A stretch of DNA of 64,000 nt, taken from the NCBI GenBank assembly GCA_001936135.1, contig CP012813.1:1674001-1738000 (forward strand). Reading direction: 5' to 3'. Below the pieces are notes generated by a model that was not told the DNA's origin, searched no databases, and saw only the letters and a list, made by a program, of their open reading frames with translations. Positions 10,018-20,927 of this stretch are shown in pieces; within the stretch, counting starts at the first letter, position 1; each line of letters starts with the position of its first letter. The translations under genes and the position numbers were made by a program. The stretch is from Saccharomycopsis fibuligera x Saccharomycopsis cf. fibuligera. Lineage: Eukaryota; Ascomycota; Saccharomycetes; Ascoideales; Saccharomycopsidaceae.

Positions 10018-11568
10018 ATGCGCTTCAGTAGGACGGCCTTGAGGCAAATTAAGACGTCTGCTAGCAACCAGCTTTACCATTCAATCCAGCCGGGGCAACT
10101 TTCTTGTCATCCAAGAGCAAAACTATTATCAAGCTCACCTCAGCATTTGTCAAAGAGATCCATTAGTCAAGAGAAACAACAAGCATATGTGAACTACTTC
10201 AATCCACCGAAAAGAAACTGGGCAAGAATTTTATTAACCACAGCCAGTGTTTTGGGCGTAGCGGGCTACATTGGCTGGTATTTCTTTTGGCCGCATCACA
10301 CATTCTCTAAGGAAGTGGCAAAGACCCTTAGGAAAGCATTATGGGCTGAATCAGATAAAGAGGATTTTAACCACAAAAAAGCACTCAAGCTCTACATTGA
10401 AGCATTACAGATCGCTGAGCAACAGCAGCTTGATCGCCTTTCTGATGAGTATACTGGGATCCAGATCAAAATTGCTGAGATGTATGAGAAGCTTGGATTG
10501 ATCAAAGAAGCATCTTCGATTTACCACGAAATATCAGACGTCTATTTGGCAGCTTTAAATAGTGAGAGCTTTCCAATTGAACGCAGACCACACATCATTC
10601 AAAAGGACTTGAGAGTTATTGTAAAATATGCTCATTTGAATCCGGACAAGGGCGACTATCTCAAAAATTATTTGTTCGTTCACTTGCTCAAGGCCGAAGA
10701 AGAGGTTTTGAGTAGACTTGGTGAATCTATCGAAGCTTCTGATAATGATGAAACTGAGCATGTTAGTTTTGTGGGTAGCAAGCTCACTTTAATGTCATTA
10801 TACAAAGCAACTGGTATGCCCTCTGTGAGCCTTGAGAACGAACGTGTCTTGAGAAAACTTTCTCAGCTCACTGAAAAACCGAAAGAAATTAAGCTCAAGT
10901 TTTACAAAGACAATGCAATTTTTGAAGTTCCAGGGATGGACTTTTCGTGGATGCCATTCCGCGAAGAATTCTTCAATGCCAGAGACCTTTTTGTGTCATT
11001 ATGCTTGCTGCTTGGCGACCGTCGTCTCGCCATTCACTTCCAACATGAAAGTACTCTATGGATGCAAGCTTCAGGATGCTCCATATTTGACATATTGAAC
11101 TCTTATGCTAGCTGTGGTTCATTGTTTTACTTGACAGCAGAAGAGCACGAATCATATGAAATTAATGCCAGACGTTCACAAAATGAATCACTTGCAAATT
11201 CAGAAGCTCATCAAAAGGCGCTTTTCGTGCAAGGGGCTATTCTGTATTACAGATTAATACAAAATATTGTTAAACTGCTCCCGCCTTGGTTTGTGAGAGA
11301 CCATGAAGATATCACAAAATCAGTTGCTTTAGCAACTTATTCATTAGGAGTCATTGACTTACATTACGGTAATTTAATAGAAGCAGAAAAGCAGCTTAGA
11401 GAAGCCAGGCTTAGGGCTAAAAGTGTGGCGTTTGACGACTTGGTCTTGGAAAGTGAAAATGAATTGAAAAAGTTGAGAAAAGAGGAAGCTTTTAAAAAGA
11501 ACGCCAAGACGCAAACTAAAGAATTGGAAAATATTGAAATGACCTATCTGATGACCAAAAAAGAATGA
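10018..11568 (+). CDS. MGR3: Mitochondrial inner-membrane TPR protein, MGR3-like (i-AAA protease adaptor)
   Basis: 516 codons from ATG 10018. The N-terminus is Arg/Ser-rich and lacks acidic residues for about 50 positions, which fits a mitochondrial presequence. A single membrane segment follows at about residues 70-91, directly before a WPHHTFSKEV segment. The rest is helical and contains TPR-like repeats (ALKLYIEALQIAEQQ near 120, AEMYEKLGLIKEASSIYHEI near 155, and a last one near 450). Yeast Mgr3 has this layout and a similar length (about 500). It works with Mgr1 to present substrates to the Yme1 i-AAA protease in the intermembrane space. The paralogous yeast family YKL133C is an alternative. 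The C-terminus is Lys/Glu-rich. Confidence 0.75.
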   Translation: MRFSRTALRQIKTSASNQLYHSIQPGQLSCHPRAKLLSSSPQHLSKRSISQEKQQAYVNYFNPPKRNWARILLTTASVLGVAGYIGWYFFWPHHTFSKEVAKTLRKALWAESDKEDFNHKKALKLYIEALQIAEQQQLDRLSDEYTGIQIKIAEMYEKLGLIKEASSIYHEISDVYLAALNSESFPIERRPHIIQKDLRVIVKYAHLNPDKGDYLKNYLFVHLLKAEEEVLSRLGESIEASDNDETEHVSFVGSKLTLMSLYKATGMPSVSLENERVLRKLSQLTEKPKEIKLKFYKDNAIFEVPGMDFSWMPFREEFFNARDLFVSLCLLLGDRRLAIHFQHESTLWMQASGCSIFDILNSYASCGSLFYLTAEEHESYEINARRSQNESLANSEAHQKALFVQGAILYYRLIQNIVKLLPPWFVRDHEDITKSVALATYSLGVIDLHYGNLIEAEKQLREARLRAKSVAFDDLVLESENELKKLRKEEAFKKNAKTQTKELENIEMTYLMTKKE

Positions 11569-14132
11569 AGGTCGTGTATCTCGAAACAAAAATCTAGCTA
11601 GATAGATTATATTCTTCGTGTAGATATATAAATAATCTCCAATGGCGGTGATTGCGTTGCATTGTTGAGAAAGGTAATACAAAAAGTGAAAAGTTTACAT
11701 TTATTGGACAAATAAGCATTTTGTACTGTGTTTGCAATAATTGTAGAATTTTATAAATCAATTATATATTAATCAGAATGTATAGTGATCCAACCCCACT
11801 ACTCCATCAACTCAATTAGCATTTAATCTTCTACAAACAATCTGAAGCAAACAATTTTCATCAGCAGCATTTCTAAGCTTGTGATCATCTTCAACAACAT
11901 TCCAAAATAATGTAGCTTAGGGTATATAAAGAGCTAAAAGTATAAAGGCTTCCTGCAAGAGATTAATTGGCCTTTACTGTCCACTCACGAAGGCCTCTAT
12001 AAATATTGTGCCTTTAATTTGATTGAAAACAAAAGTGCGTTTTTGAGAAATAGTTGTCCCTGGTAATATGCTGTGGGTCTTACTTCCCTGTTTTGCGCCT
12101 CAGTTTACGTAAATGCTACTGGGCCCCAAACACCACAGACATGTAACTATACAGGTAACAGTTGTGTAAAAATTTTTCATCTTTTTAATCCCTGCTAAAT
12201 CAGTCTCTGTGTGCCTTTTATTTACAACTTAATGAGTTTTCAATTCTAGTTAGGCTGAATATTTTGCTTTAGTCCTCACTTTATATCTTTAAAAAGAAAG
12301 AAGGATAGTTTTGAAGACAATAAAAAAAATGCTTTCTCGAATTATTAATACTTGGTTTTCCTTATTCTTTTACCAAGTCAGCTTGGCCCCTAAAAATAGA
12401 ATTGGGTGTTATGCAATGTTGGCAGCCATTTTCGCTTGCTGCCATGGGTATTAGCTTTTTGTAGGTCAAAGATAAGAGACTCGCAACAGAAATGTGAACA
12501 GTAACAAAAATGTGAACAGAGTCAAATTTTATGGTATTGATGGTGAATCGAAATTAGACGGAATGGTGAATGAGCCTTTAATGGAAAACGTTAGCTACAT
12601 TGACAGATGCATTCTTTGAGAATACGGCTGCTGATCCTGCAATCTTGTTATATTGTTCTTTGCCGTTGTGTGTCTTCAAAAAGCGTCTTTCAATTCTCCG
12701 CATCGATATACCAGCACTTCGTTGTGGGCAATATTATACCATATTTGTAGGAATTTTCGATGATGCATACACTGCTTATATGTTTAATCTTGACTCGATC
12801 AGAAATAAGCGATCGCTCGGCGGTTTCCGGAAATTGGAGAAATCTGTAAGTTTGCCGCATCAGTTTGCGGCCCTGTTGTCGGAGTAATTACCAGTGATTA
12901 TCAATAGACAGTATAGACAATCGATTGTCTACCGCAATCTTCGAGAGTCGTGCTCCAATTTTATTTTAAATCAATACAGATACGCAGACATCCTTTGGTG
13001 TTTCACGCAAGGGTACCGGCAATGTTGCCACAAGTTAAGGAAGCTGCTCAGTTTGCCTTAGAGTTTGACAAAGGACTGCCATGAATTGTAGTTCATAAGA
13101 GAGCCCAGTCGAATGGTTCTGACACAATTCAATGGCCACTTCAAAGCTCGGAGCCCAACAGGAGGGTCGGCATACCGAGCTGCACAGCACTTTGCAGTTT
13201 GCCTATTTTGTCATAGTCGCGCGCCCATCAGTCGCCGCGTTGTGCGGCATGAGCTGCATCGAGGAACTTCGAAAGCAAGAAAAAGAAAAAAATTTTAGTG
13301 TTGCGAGATATTATTATCTACCACATTAAAAATCAGCAAAATTTCCATTTTTCTGTTTTTTCTGTTTAATCTGTCATTCAAAACAAGTGGACTGACTACA
13401 GCTTGTCTTCAAATCATTCATATCGCTTGCGATCTTCTACACTGCTCATCGATAGCTTGGTACTCGCACATAGAGTCAACTAGTTTGCAAATTATTGGCT
13501 TTTTCATTGGCCTTTGGATTGTTCTTTCCAATTTTTTTTTTACTCCAAGATACTCAACTGCATATCTTTAGAAAGGAAAAGAGTCTTTCTTTGAAACGAG
13601 ACCTTTAGATTTTTAAAATAAAAATCCAATCTCACCTCTTTACTTTCTCCTTTCGTCTTCTCCTTTATCGGGATTATAATACTAAAAAAATTTGCCCAAA
13701 ATTTCTCCGTTAGTTTTGCTTTCAAAGATCTCTAACAAGTGCGTTAACTTGAGAGCTTCTGCACATAGCTTCAGCTTCTTCTATTTCGTCGTTCCAGAAG
13801 ACAAAGTTCCCTAACAGTCCTCAATAACTGATATTTTATTTTTTCAATTTTTTTTTGTGTTTGAGAAATAAAAAGTGCTTATTAAAATCGGTGCTTTTTT
13901 TTCATTTACAGAGCTTATCAATACAGTTTCTCTGTAAAGTTTTTTTTCGGTTGTGAAATATTAAAACCATTAATTCAAAAACTTTTCACCCATTCACTTT
14001 CATTAACAATTTCGTCAATAATTTTCATCAATAATTTTTATCGTTAACTTATTATAAAAAAGATTCATAAACAGTTATAAAAAAAAAAAAATAAAGAAGA
14101 CTCTAAAAACATCAATTTTTTTTTAGTTAAAG
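11569..14132. other. Large gene-poor region (2.6 kb) upstream of HOL1-like gene
   Basis: This holds the MGR3 terminator and what appears to be a long promoter for the HOL1-like transporter. A CGG-TTT-CCG inverted triplet lies at 12821-12829, directly after another CGG (12818-12820). Such sites can bind Zn2Cys6 regulators. The last 200 bp before the ATG are very A/T-rich, with several poly-T and poly-A runs. Short open frames at 12600-12887 and 13113-13329 have no protein-like features. Confidence 0.4.
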
Positions 14133-15857
14133 ATGGCAACCACTAAATATGATGATGATTTCATTCCAGGAACAGTGAACATTTTCACTGATGACTCCGA
14201 CACCGAGTCAGGTAAAGGATTTTCTGAAGGTAACAAATTGAAAACCAAGAACGGTATTATTTTAATGCCTCAGCCTTCTGACTCTCCAAACGATCCGTTG
14301 AATTGGAGTACTTTCAGAAAGTATGCGCATTTTGGTGTTGTTATTTTTGTTACTGGTTTCACCTCAGCAACTGCCAATGATGCTGGTGCCACTCAAGACT
14401 CGTTAAATAAAATTTACGGCATTTCATATGATTCAATGAATGTGGGTGCTGGGGTTCTTTTTGCTGGTATTGCCGGTGCTTCATTAATTTTGGCACCAAC
14501 TACTTCGATTTGGGGTAGAAAAATCTCGTATATTATTTGCACCTTTTTGGGCTTAATTGGGTCAATTTGGTTCGGTTATTCCAGAAACACTTCTGACACC
14601 ATTTGGTCGCAATTGTTTGTGGGGATTTCTGAAGCTTGTGCTGAATCTCAAGTTCAATTGTCCATCTCGGATACCTTTTTCCAACATCAATTGGGTTCCA
14701 GATTGACATTGTATATTTTGGCCACCTCTGTGGGCACCTACTTAGGGCCTTTGGTTGCTGGTTTCATCTCTGCCAAGAGCACTTACTCCTTCAGATGGGT
14801 GGGATGGACCGCTGCCATTATTTATGGCGTATTGTTGATTGTCTTGGTTTTCTTCTTTGAAGAGTCTTACTTTGACCGTTCCAAGTTTTTGGGGAAAATT
14901 TCCAATGGTAATAATTCAAGTCCTGAAATGGAGCAAGAGCTTGAAAAAAGGATTGAGAAAAAGGAAGATGATACCAATGTTGATGCCAACTTAACTGTGT
15001 CTCCTACAAATGATAGTCTCGACGGTTTTGAAAACAACAATGATGAACAAGGTGCTATTGATGCAGGCTCCAATGATCCACCAAACTCTTATTGGCAAAA
15101 AGTTAAATGTATTACACCAGCCACTAACATTAAAGGTTACGGTTTCAAACAGTATTGCAAACAAATTAAAATGATCTTTAGGGTGTTTTTGTTTCCTCCT
15201 GTCATTTTGTCCGGCTTGATGTGGGGTGCTCAAGATGCCTTTTTGACCTTTTACTTGACCACTGAAGACGACCAATACTACGATGCACCATGGAACTACA
15301 CCAACGCAGCAGTCGCAATCATGAATGTTCCTTGCTTGATTGGTGCTGCTATTGGCTGTTACTATGCTGGCTCATTGTCCGATTGGTTTGTTCTTCAATT
15401 AGCTAAACGTAATAATGGCATCCTTGAAGCAGAATACCGTCTTTGGTTCATTTTCCTTGCCGCTATTATTTCTCCTGCTGGAATGTTGATGTTTGGTATT
15501 GGTACCGGAATGGGATACAGTTGGCATATGACTTATGTTGGTTTAGGATTCATTGGATTTGGATGGGGTTGTGCAGGTGATATTTCAATGGGCTATTTAA
15601 TGGATGCATATCCAGAGATGGTTATTGAAGGAATGGTGGGTGTTTCAGTTATTAACAACTTGATTGGTTGTATCTTTACTTTTGCTTGCCTGCCATGGTT
15701 AGCAGCTATGGGAACTACTAATACTTATATCATTCTTGCCGTCCTTGACTTTTTAATAATGATGCTTTGTTTGCCAATGATCATGTATGGTAAAAAATGC
15801 AGAGCGTGGACAAAAAACTCTTATTTGGAATTTTTGAGAATCAGAGACGAAATTTGA
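14133..15857 (+). CDS. HOL1-like MFS transporter (DHA1 family; polyamine/cation)
   Basis: 574 codons from ATG 14133. The hydrophilic N-terminus carries the PSDSPNDPLNW signature common to fungal DHA1 transporters. TM1 follows, then TSIWGRK (motif A equivalent) in loop 2-3, a long acidic central loop at about 250-330, and TM7-12. Length and loop layout fit S. cerevisiae Hol1 (about 586 residues), a plasma-membrane polyamine and cation importer. Candida species carry several HOL paralogues, so the exact member is uncertain. Only one in-frame CTG was seen (15690-15692, residue 520). It sits in a CxPWL segment where serine is common in this family, so CTG as Ser fits. No lesion was seen. Confidence 0.85.
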   Translation: MATTKYDDDFIPGTVNIFTDDSDTESGKGFSEGNKLKTKNGIILMPQPSDSPNDPLNWSTFRKYAHFGVVIFVTGFTSATANDAGATQDSLNKIYGISYDSMNVGAGVLFAGIAGASLILAPTTSIWGRKISYIICTFLGLIGSIWFGYSRNTSDTIWSQLFVGISEACAESQVQLSISDTFFQHQLGSRLTLYILATSVGTYLGPLVAGFISAKSTYSFRWVGWTAAIIYGVLLIVLVFFFEESYFDRSKFLGKISNGNNSSPEMEQELEKRIEKKEDDTNVDANLTVSPTNDSLDGFENNNDEQGAIDAGSNDPPNSYWQKVKCITPATNIKGYGFKQYCKQIKMIFRVFLFPPVILSGLMWGAQDAFLTFYLTTEDDQYYDAPWNYTNAAVAIMNVPCLIGAAIGCYYAGSLSDWFVLQLAKRNNGILEAEYRLWFIFLAAIISPAGMLMFGIGTGMGYSWHMTYVGLGFIGFGWGCAGDISMGYLMDAYPEMVIEGMVGVSVINNLIGCIFTFACLPWLAAMGTTNTYIILAVLDFLIMMLCLPMIMYGKKCRAWTKNSYLEFLRIRDEI

Positions 15858-16253
15858 ATCTAATTGCTGATCACTAAATTTCGATCCTCAGTGTCTATAG
15901 TCTTCTCGTTTGTCATTCTACTTTCTCTTTTTTGTTATGTAATACGCTTTTTTGTCTCCTTGAACCATTTCATTTGATATATTGATAAGCACATAGTTTT
16001 GAATTAGATGTTTTGTAAAATTGCAAAGATACAACATAATGATAGATCTTATGAAGCAGTAGTCAAGCAAGTGAAGAGGTTGCTAATATATGTCAGCTTG
16101 TCGCGGTGCTCCTAACTGCGCGTCCACCCAGCGGCAATGCCATCAGAAAACCAAATCAAAAAAAATAAGGCCATCGGCTTTTAATGAGATGAGAGTCGAA
16201 ATGAACGGATATCAAACATCAAAAAACGTTAGAAGTATACTTAGACATAAAAA
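15858..16253. other. Intergenic region
   Basis: Terminator of the HOL1-like gene and promoter of the next rightward gene. A GC-richer patch lies near 16110-16140. No distinct motif was assigned. Confidence 0.4.
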
Positions 16254-17906
16254 ATGAGCGGAAGAAACTCATATAATGTGGTATTTAAGCGTCTATATTA
16301 CTTCAAGTCACTTTTCAACTACACCAATAAGGCCAAGTCGCTACAAGCAGCTAATGAAACCGCAAATGAGAAAGCAATCGATAACAGTGCCTTGAATCTA
16401 TTGAGTACAAAAAATAGCAATAAACGAAATAAAAAAACACAAGAACTAAGTCTTCAGATTAGGTCAGATACACGAAAGCAAATCGCCAAAATACTCAGCA
16501 AGAGCTCCACCACCATCAAGCTGAGTCACGAGACGTTTGTCAACGACTACTTTCTTGATGTCTTGGGCGATTTAAATTCTTTGACTGTCGTACCGAACTC
16601 TGTGAATTTTGCTCAGCTTCAAAATAAATCTAATGACAAATACAAATCTTTATCTATTAATCAATTCAATAAGCTCATCAAATCTACCAAGTCTCAAGCG
16701 GAACTACTAAGCATTTTTGACAACTTGATGGGTAGCTCCAGGCTAACGCGGACATCTTTAATCAACATCCTATTAAATAAGTCACTTGATGATCAAGTTC
16801 TTATCAACAATATACTTTTTAGAGTAATGCAATCAACTAATTCTATTAGCCAACCAGCGAAAGATAATGCCAATACTGCCGGTATTAAGGACTTGAAAAA
16901 TGAAGGTATTAAATTGAACAACTGGAACAAAATCGATTTCATTTGTTTGCAAGTTGCAATAACACAAAAGTTTTTTAGCTTGAAGAAATTTGATGATGTC
17001 AATTATTTGGTTAGTCTCAATTTTGAATCAAGTTGGCTTCCAGCTATACTTTCGCAAGACCGTGTAAAGCAGAAACCTAACGAGGTTTTACCTGAGTTCA
17101 TAGAGAGATCCATATGGCGTGTGTTTTTCTTGTTCATTAAAGATTTTGAAATGCTCAATTCGTTGATACGTGATGATAAACTTGCGCCATCTTCTCTTAT
17201 ATTACTTCTTGAAGCTATACCAAAAAATCTTTTCACAGAATTGGAAAATGGTCAAAACGTCATTCATAAACACCAAAATCAATTTTTTGAAGTATTATTC
17301 ACTAAATTGTCAAGCCTAAATTCACTATCAGACTATCAGGAATTGTTTGTTAAGATTTTAAATTTTCAAATCATACGCAAAACTTCAGACTATATCAATG
17401 ACTTAAAGTTGATATCAATAAAGACAAACTTGGCACTAAGTACAGTTCTCAATAGCAGACTTGCAAACAATCTTAGTCACTATAGTAACGAGCGAAAGAC
17501 ACTTAACCTCTCTAATTCAATTTCTAGGGCGCTTTTGTCCACAATTGATGAAAAGAGACAAAGTACAGCTGCTGATGATCTAAGGATGATTGATAGGGTA
17601 AATTTTACGGGAAACAACGGTACGGGTGTGTCTTCTATGCCAGAATTACCACTTGAAAAGCTAAAATTGAAGAAAATTAATACGTTGTTGATTATCGAAA
17701 TTTCTCAATTCATGAAAAAAGTCAAACGGGATTTGGAAGCAGAATCTTGTAATGTTCAGGAAAAAGAAAGTGCCATAACTGAGGTAAATCAGATAGAGGC
17801 TCTTTTTCAAGAATTTTTGGATCGTGAGGCCGCACAGCTGCCACAGAGTACTACGGATACTGCTGGAGTTGGGTTTAGCTTTTTGAATGCTTTAAAAATA
17901 GTGTGA
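16254..17906 (+). CDS. Uncharacterised protein, possibly mitochondrial expression factor
   Basis: 550 codons from ATG 16254. The N-terminus is basic and acid-poor for about 40 residues (RNSYNVVFKRLYYFKS), compatible with mitochondrial import. The rest is a helical, Leu/Asn/Ser-rich protein without transmembrane segments. It resembles in style the fast-evolving helical-repeat factors that control single mitochondrial mRNAs in yeasts (the Atp22, Aep and Mne1 type). No motif fixes the identity. Asn- and Lys-rich codon use is ordinary for the window. Function unknown. Confidence 0.8.
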   Translation: MSGRNSYNVVFKRLYYFKSLFNYTNKAKSLQAANETANEKAIDNSALNLLSTKNSNKRNKKTQELSLQIRSDTRKQIAKILSKSSTTIKLSHETFVNDYFLDVLGDLNSLTVVPNSVNFAQLQNKSNDKYKSLSINQFNKLIKSTKSQAELLSIFDNLMGSSRLTRTSLINILLNKSLDDQVLINNILFRVMQSTNSISQPAKDNANTAGIKDLKNEGIKLNNWNKIDFICLQVAITQKFFSLKKFDDVNYLVSLNFESSWLPAILSQDRVKQKPNEVLPEFIERSIWRVFFLFIKDFEMLNSLIRDDKLAPSSLILLLEAIPKNLFTELENGQNVIHKHQNQFFEVLFTKLSSLNSLSDYQELFVKILNFQIIRKTSDYINDLKLISIKTNLALSTVLNSRLANNLSHYSNERKTLNLSNSISRALLSTIDEKRQSTAADDLRMIDRVNFTGNNGTGVSSMPELPLEKLKLKKINTLLIIEISQFMKKVKRDLEAESCNVQEKESAITEVNQIEALFQEFLDREAAQLPQSTTDTAGVGFSFLNALKIV

Positions 17907-18826
17907 AAAAGTTGAGGTTCTTGATGGCGGCTACTTGATCCTTTCGACATTTGTGAGGTTTTAATATGGTTGATGTCAGTACGTCATGATATGCAATATT
18001 GGTAACTATTGACTGGATTGCCAATTGAACAATAACAGAACAAATTTTATCGATTACAATTAAATTGGATTTTTTAGAACTAGTCAGATTTCACCTTTTC
18101 TTTTTATTCTGTAAATGATACTTGGTCTCAGATCTTAATTCCCAATGTGTGAAGTGTTTATTATATGATTAAATGGCTCAAAAGGATATCTTTAAAGAGC
18201 AAATTCGCAATTGTTTATCAGACTCTTGAAAGATCTGCTACTTTTTGCGATTACCATATTATCAAAGAACGGCTCTTTGAAAGGCGAATCTAAATATTGC
18301 GCAAGGCGAATGCACTGATTAACATACTGCATGAAGTTGGGCTGCAAAAGTACGTGTTCTTAAATGTGGCATCATGAGGGCAGGTACTGGTTATTTGGAC
18401 TGAACAAAAAAAAGACATCTATAGCTGTGACAATTAAATGGTTTCTTTTGTATAAAATGGATCATTTATTTTCTTAATAAAGATCACATAATACTCAGAA
18501 TACTTGGATCGTGTACTTAACCCTCAACCTAGATAATATATGCTATGATAAATTATTGCATTATGATGCATAACGGTCAACCATTTTGCCAATAATCGAC
18601 ATTTCCATCATGCATTAGGCTGCACCCATGCCGAAGTACACATAACCACTGAACAGCTATGGCCCAAGTATTTACTAATGTCTTTCGAATTTGTTATAAA
18701 ATATAAATGTTATACTCTGCTTTGTAAAGGGTAGGATATTGAATAAAAATAGCATTGAAGTTTTTGGGAGTTTTCAAGTTTTCTTCAAGAGTACTTAAAA
18801 GTGGTCTACACCTTAACACAGCCCAA
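17907..18826. other. Intergenic region upstream of permease
   Basis: About 0.9 kb. A TTACTAA core (18672-18678) and an AT-rich TATA-like stretch near 18695-18712 precede the permease ATG. The permease frame is open from a TTG at 18755, but the first ATG is 18827. No RNA gene was seen. Confidence 0.4.
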
Positions 18827-20821
18827 ATGAGCACAACTAAATATAACCCTCCTGTCACCGGAAAATTTATACTAGTGCAAACTGATGATGATGATTATGG
18901 TAATGATGGTGATGATGACGATGACGATTGTACAATAAAAAATAATATTATTTCCCCAGAAAACTCAAAAATACGATCATTTGATGTTCGAAAGAATCTG
19001 CCAACTATCACGCACTTCGACAAGCTCTCTGTGGATACGAATCTCGACTCTCATTACAATGAAGACACGAGCGGTCAAAGCATCAATCACACTGTTGATT
19101 CAAAATCAACTTCAAAAGAAGCAACAATTTTTGGAACTAACATAGGTCAAAAAGTATTTGTGCCCATTCAAAGTGGAAGGAAATTTTGGCTGCACAAGTT
19201 TCAAGGTAAACGTACTGGTGAAATCAATTATAAACTACAGACAACGCCATATATTTGTCAGCAGGACGATCATCAACTTGTGAAAGGCCTTAGAGCTCAT
19301 AATTTAGCATTTATAACATTATGTTCGGTTTTTGGCACTGGACTTTTCATCACTTCCGGAACGATATTGGAAATGGGAGGACCTTTGACTTTGATTTTAA
19401 GTTACTTGATCAGTGGCAGTATTGTATATCAAGTCATTACAGCTTTAGCTGACATGTCAACTTACATTCAACTACCTGATAGCTTTAGCGGTTTTGCCGA
19501 AAGGTTTGTGGACCCAGCCCTTGGCTTCAGCACAAGTTACACATTCTTAATTTCATTTTTAATATTCGTTCCAAATCAGATTTCAGCAGGCGCATTAACC
19601 ATTTCTTACTGGGTTGACTCAGATACAATATCGCCGGCATTGTGGATCTTATTATTTTTATCGCTTATTGTTTTAGTCAATTACTGCAAAGTCACAAAAT
19701 ATGTATTTATGGTAAACGCTTTTATCGCGGCAAAGTTAATGATATATCTCATTATTGCCATAATCTTGATGGTGATAATATGCGGTGGTGGATCCAGCAA
19801 TGAAAAAATTGGTTTTAAATATTGGCGCCGCCCAGGAGTAATGACTAACTATCAGAACACTGACAGAAATTGGGGTAAACTTGCGGCTTTGATAATATCA
19901 ACAACAAAGAGTGTTTGGAGCTATGCTGGGATTGAAAGCTTCTCGGTAGCAACGGTAGAAACAGTAAACCCAAGAAAATCAATTCCAAAAGCTAAAAAAA
20001 TTCTCTTTTGGCTTCTTTTTCCCACTTACCTTACTATTTTGGCCTTGATTGGACTCGTAGTGCCATTCAACGATAGAAGCCTCTTCACATCAACAAACAG
20101 TAACATTTCTCAAAGCATCAACTCAAGCGTTCTATTTGTTGCCTTATACAATGCGGGGCTTTCAACAATTGGCAATTTTGTTAATGCTGCTTTCCTCGTC
20201 TTTATATTTTCCGCAGCAAATACTGGCTTTTATCTTAGTACAAGAATCCTCTATGGACTTTCAGCAAGTGGTCTAGCACCCAGTTGCTTTAGCAAAACTA
20301 CAAAGGATGGCGTACCAATATTTGCTTTTCTCATTATTTTTTGCTTCAATCTTATTGCATTTTCAAGTCTCAATGATAAAACTATACGCACATATCATTA
20401 TTTCGTCGAAGCTGCATCAGTTTTTTCGTTGCTTAATTGGGCAAGCATTCTTATCACTCATATTAGATTCTTGCAGGCATTCAAGAAACAAAACAGAGTA
20501 GATGAGTTCAAGAAATACGTTCCTAACTCAACAATGTGTTGTGTGTCATCTTATTTCTTCTTATTCTCGACTATACTTTTCATTTTGATGAGCAATTTGA
20601 GTGTTTATATTGATTTTGCGCTCACAAAGAAGTTTGAAGTTACGGATTTCTTGGCTGGTATATTACCTGTCCCCATTTTCTTGAGTTTATTCTTCGGTTT
20701 TAAAATTTATTACAAAACAACTGCTGTAAGTCCCGACAAAGCGGACTTATATTTTTACAGGGACGTAATCGATGAGCAGGAAGAAGCATACCTACAAGTA
20801 AAACTTCAAAGCTTGAAGTAA
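18827..20821 (+). CDS. Divergent YAT-family amino-acid permease
   Basis: 664 codons from ATG 18827, chosen because it is the first ATG in a frame that opens slightly earlier. The N-terminal ~155 residues are hydrophilic, with an Asp-rich patch near residues 25-40 (from a GAT/GAC array). TM1 carries the family motif as GLRAHNLAFITL followed by FGTGLFITSG. About twelve hydrophobic segments follow, with the WSYAGIESFSVATVETVNPRKSIPKA segment typical of the amino acid/polyamine/organocation permeases around TM6. Family members import amino acids at the plasma membrane. The sequence is far from GAP1/CAN1 consensus in several places, so substrate cannot be predicted. A short acidic C-terminus ends the protein. 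Confidence 0.85.
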   Translation: MSTTKYNPPVTGKFILVQTDDDDYGNDGDDDDDDCTIKNNIISPENSKIRSFDVRKNLPTITHFDKLSVDTNLDSHYNEDTSGQSINHTVDSKSTSKEATIFGTNIGQKVFVPIQSGRKFWLHKFQGKRTGEINYKLQTTPYICQQDDHQLVKGLRAHNLAFITLCSVFGTGLFITSGTILEMGGPLTLILSYLISGSIVYQVITALADMSTYIQLPDSFSGFAERFVDPALGFSTSYTFLISFLIFVPNQISAGALTISYWVDSDTISPALWILLFLSLIVLVNYCKVTKYVFMVNAFIAAKLMIYLIIAIILMVIICGGGSSNEKIGFKYWRRPGVMTNYQNTDRNWGKLAALIISTTKSVWSYAGIESFSVATVETVNPRKSIPKAKKILFWLLFPTYLTILALIGLVVPFNDRSLFTSTNSNISQSINSSVLFVALYNAGLSTIGNFVNAAFLVFIFSAANTGFYLSTRILYGLSASGLAPSCFSKTTKDGVPIFAFLIIFCFNLIAFSSLNDKTIRTYHYFVEAASVFSLLNWASILITHIRFLQAFKKQNRVDEFKKYVPNSTMCCVSSYFFLFSTILFILMSNLSVYIDFALTKKFEVTDFLAGILPVPIFLSLFFGFKIYYKTTAVSPDKADLYFYRDVIDEQEEAYLQVKLQSLK

Positions 20822-20927
20822 AAATATGGGCTGTATTTATCTCTCGAAACTCAACGGTAAGCTTACAATGAGAAATTCTTGAATTTGGATGAAACATAAA
20901 TTACAAAATTTAATATACATTAAACTT

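Noticed and set aside
11374-11682. Minus-strand frame over the MGR3 3' end
   Set aside because: Phe/Leu-rich shadow of the Lys/Glu-rich MGR3 C-terminus.
12600-13329. Possible small genes in the HOL1-like promoter
   Set aside because: Short frames, one starting at TTG, with no recognisable features and no neighbouring support.
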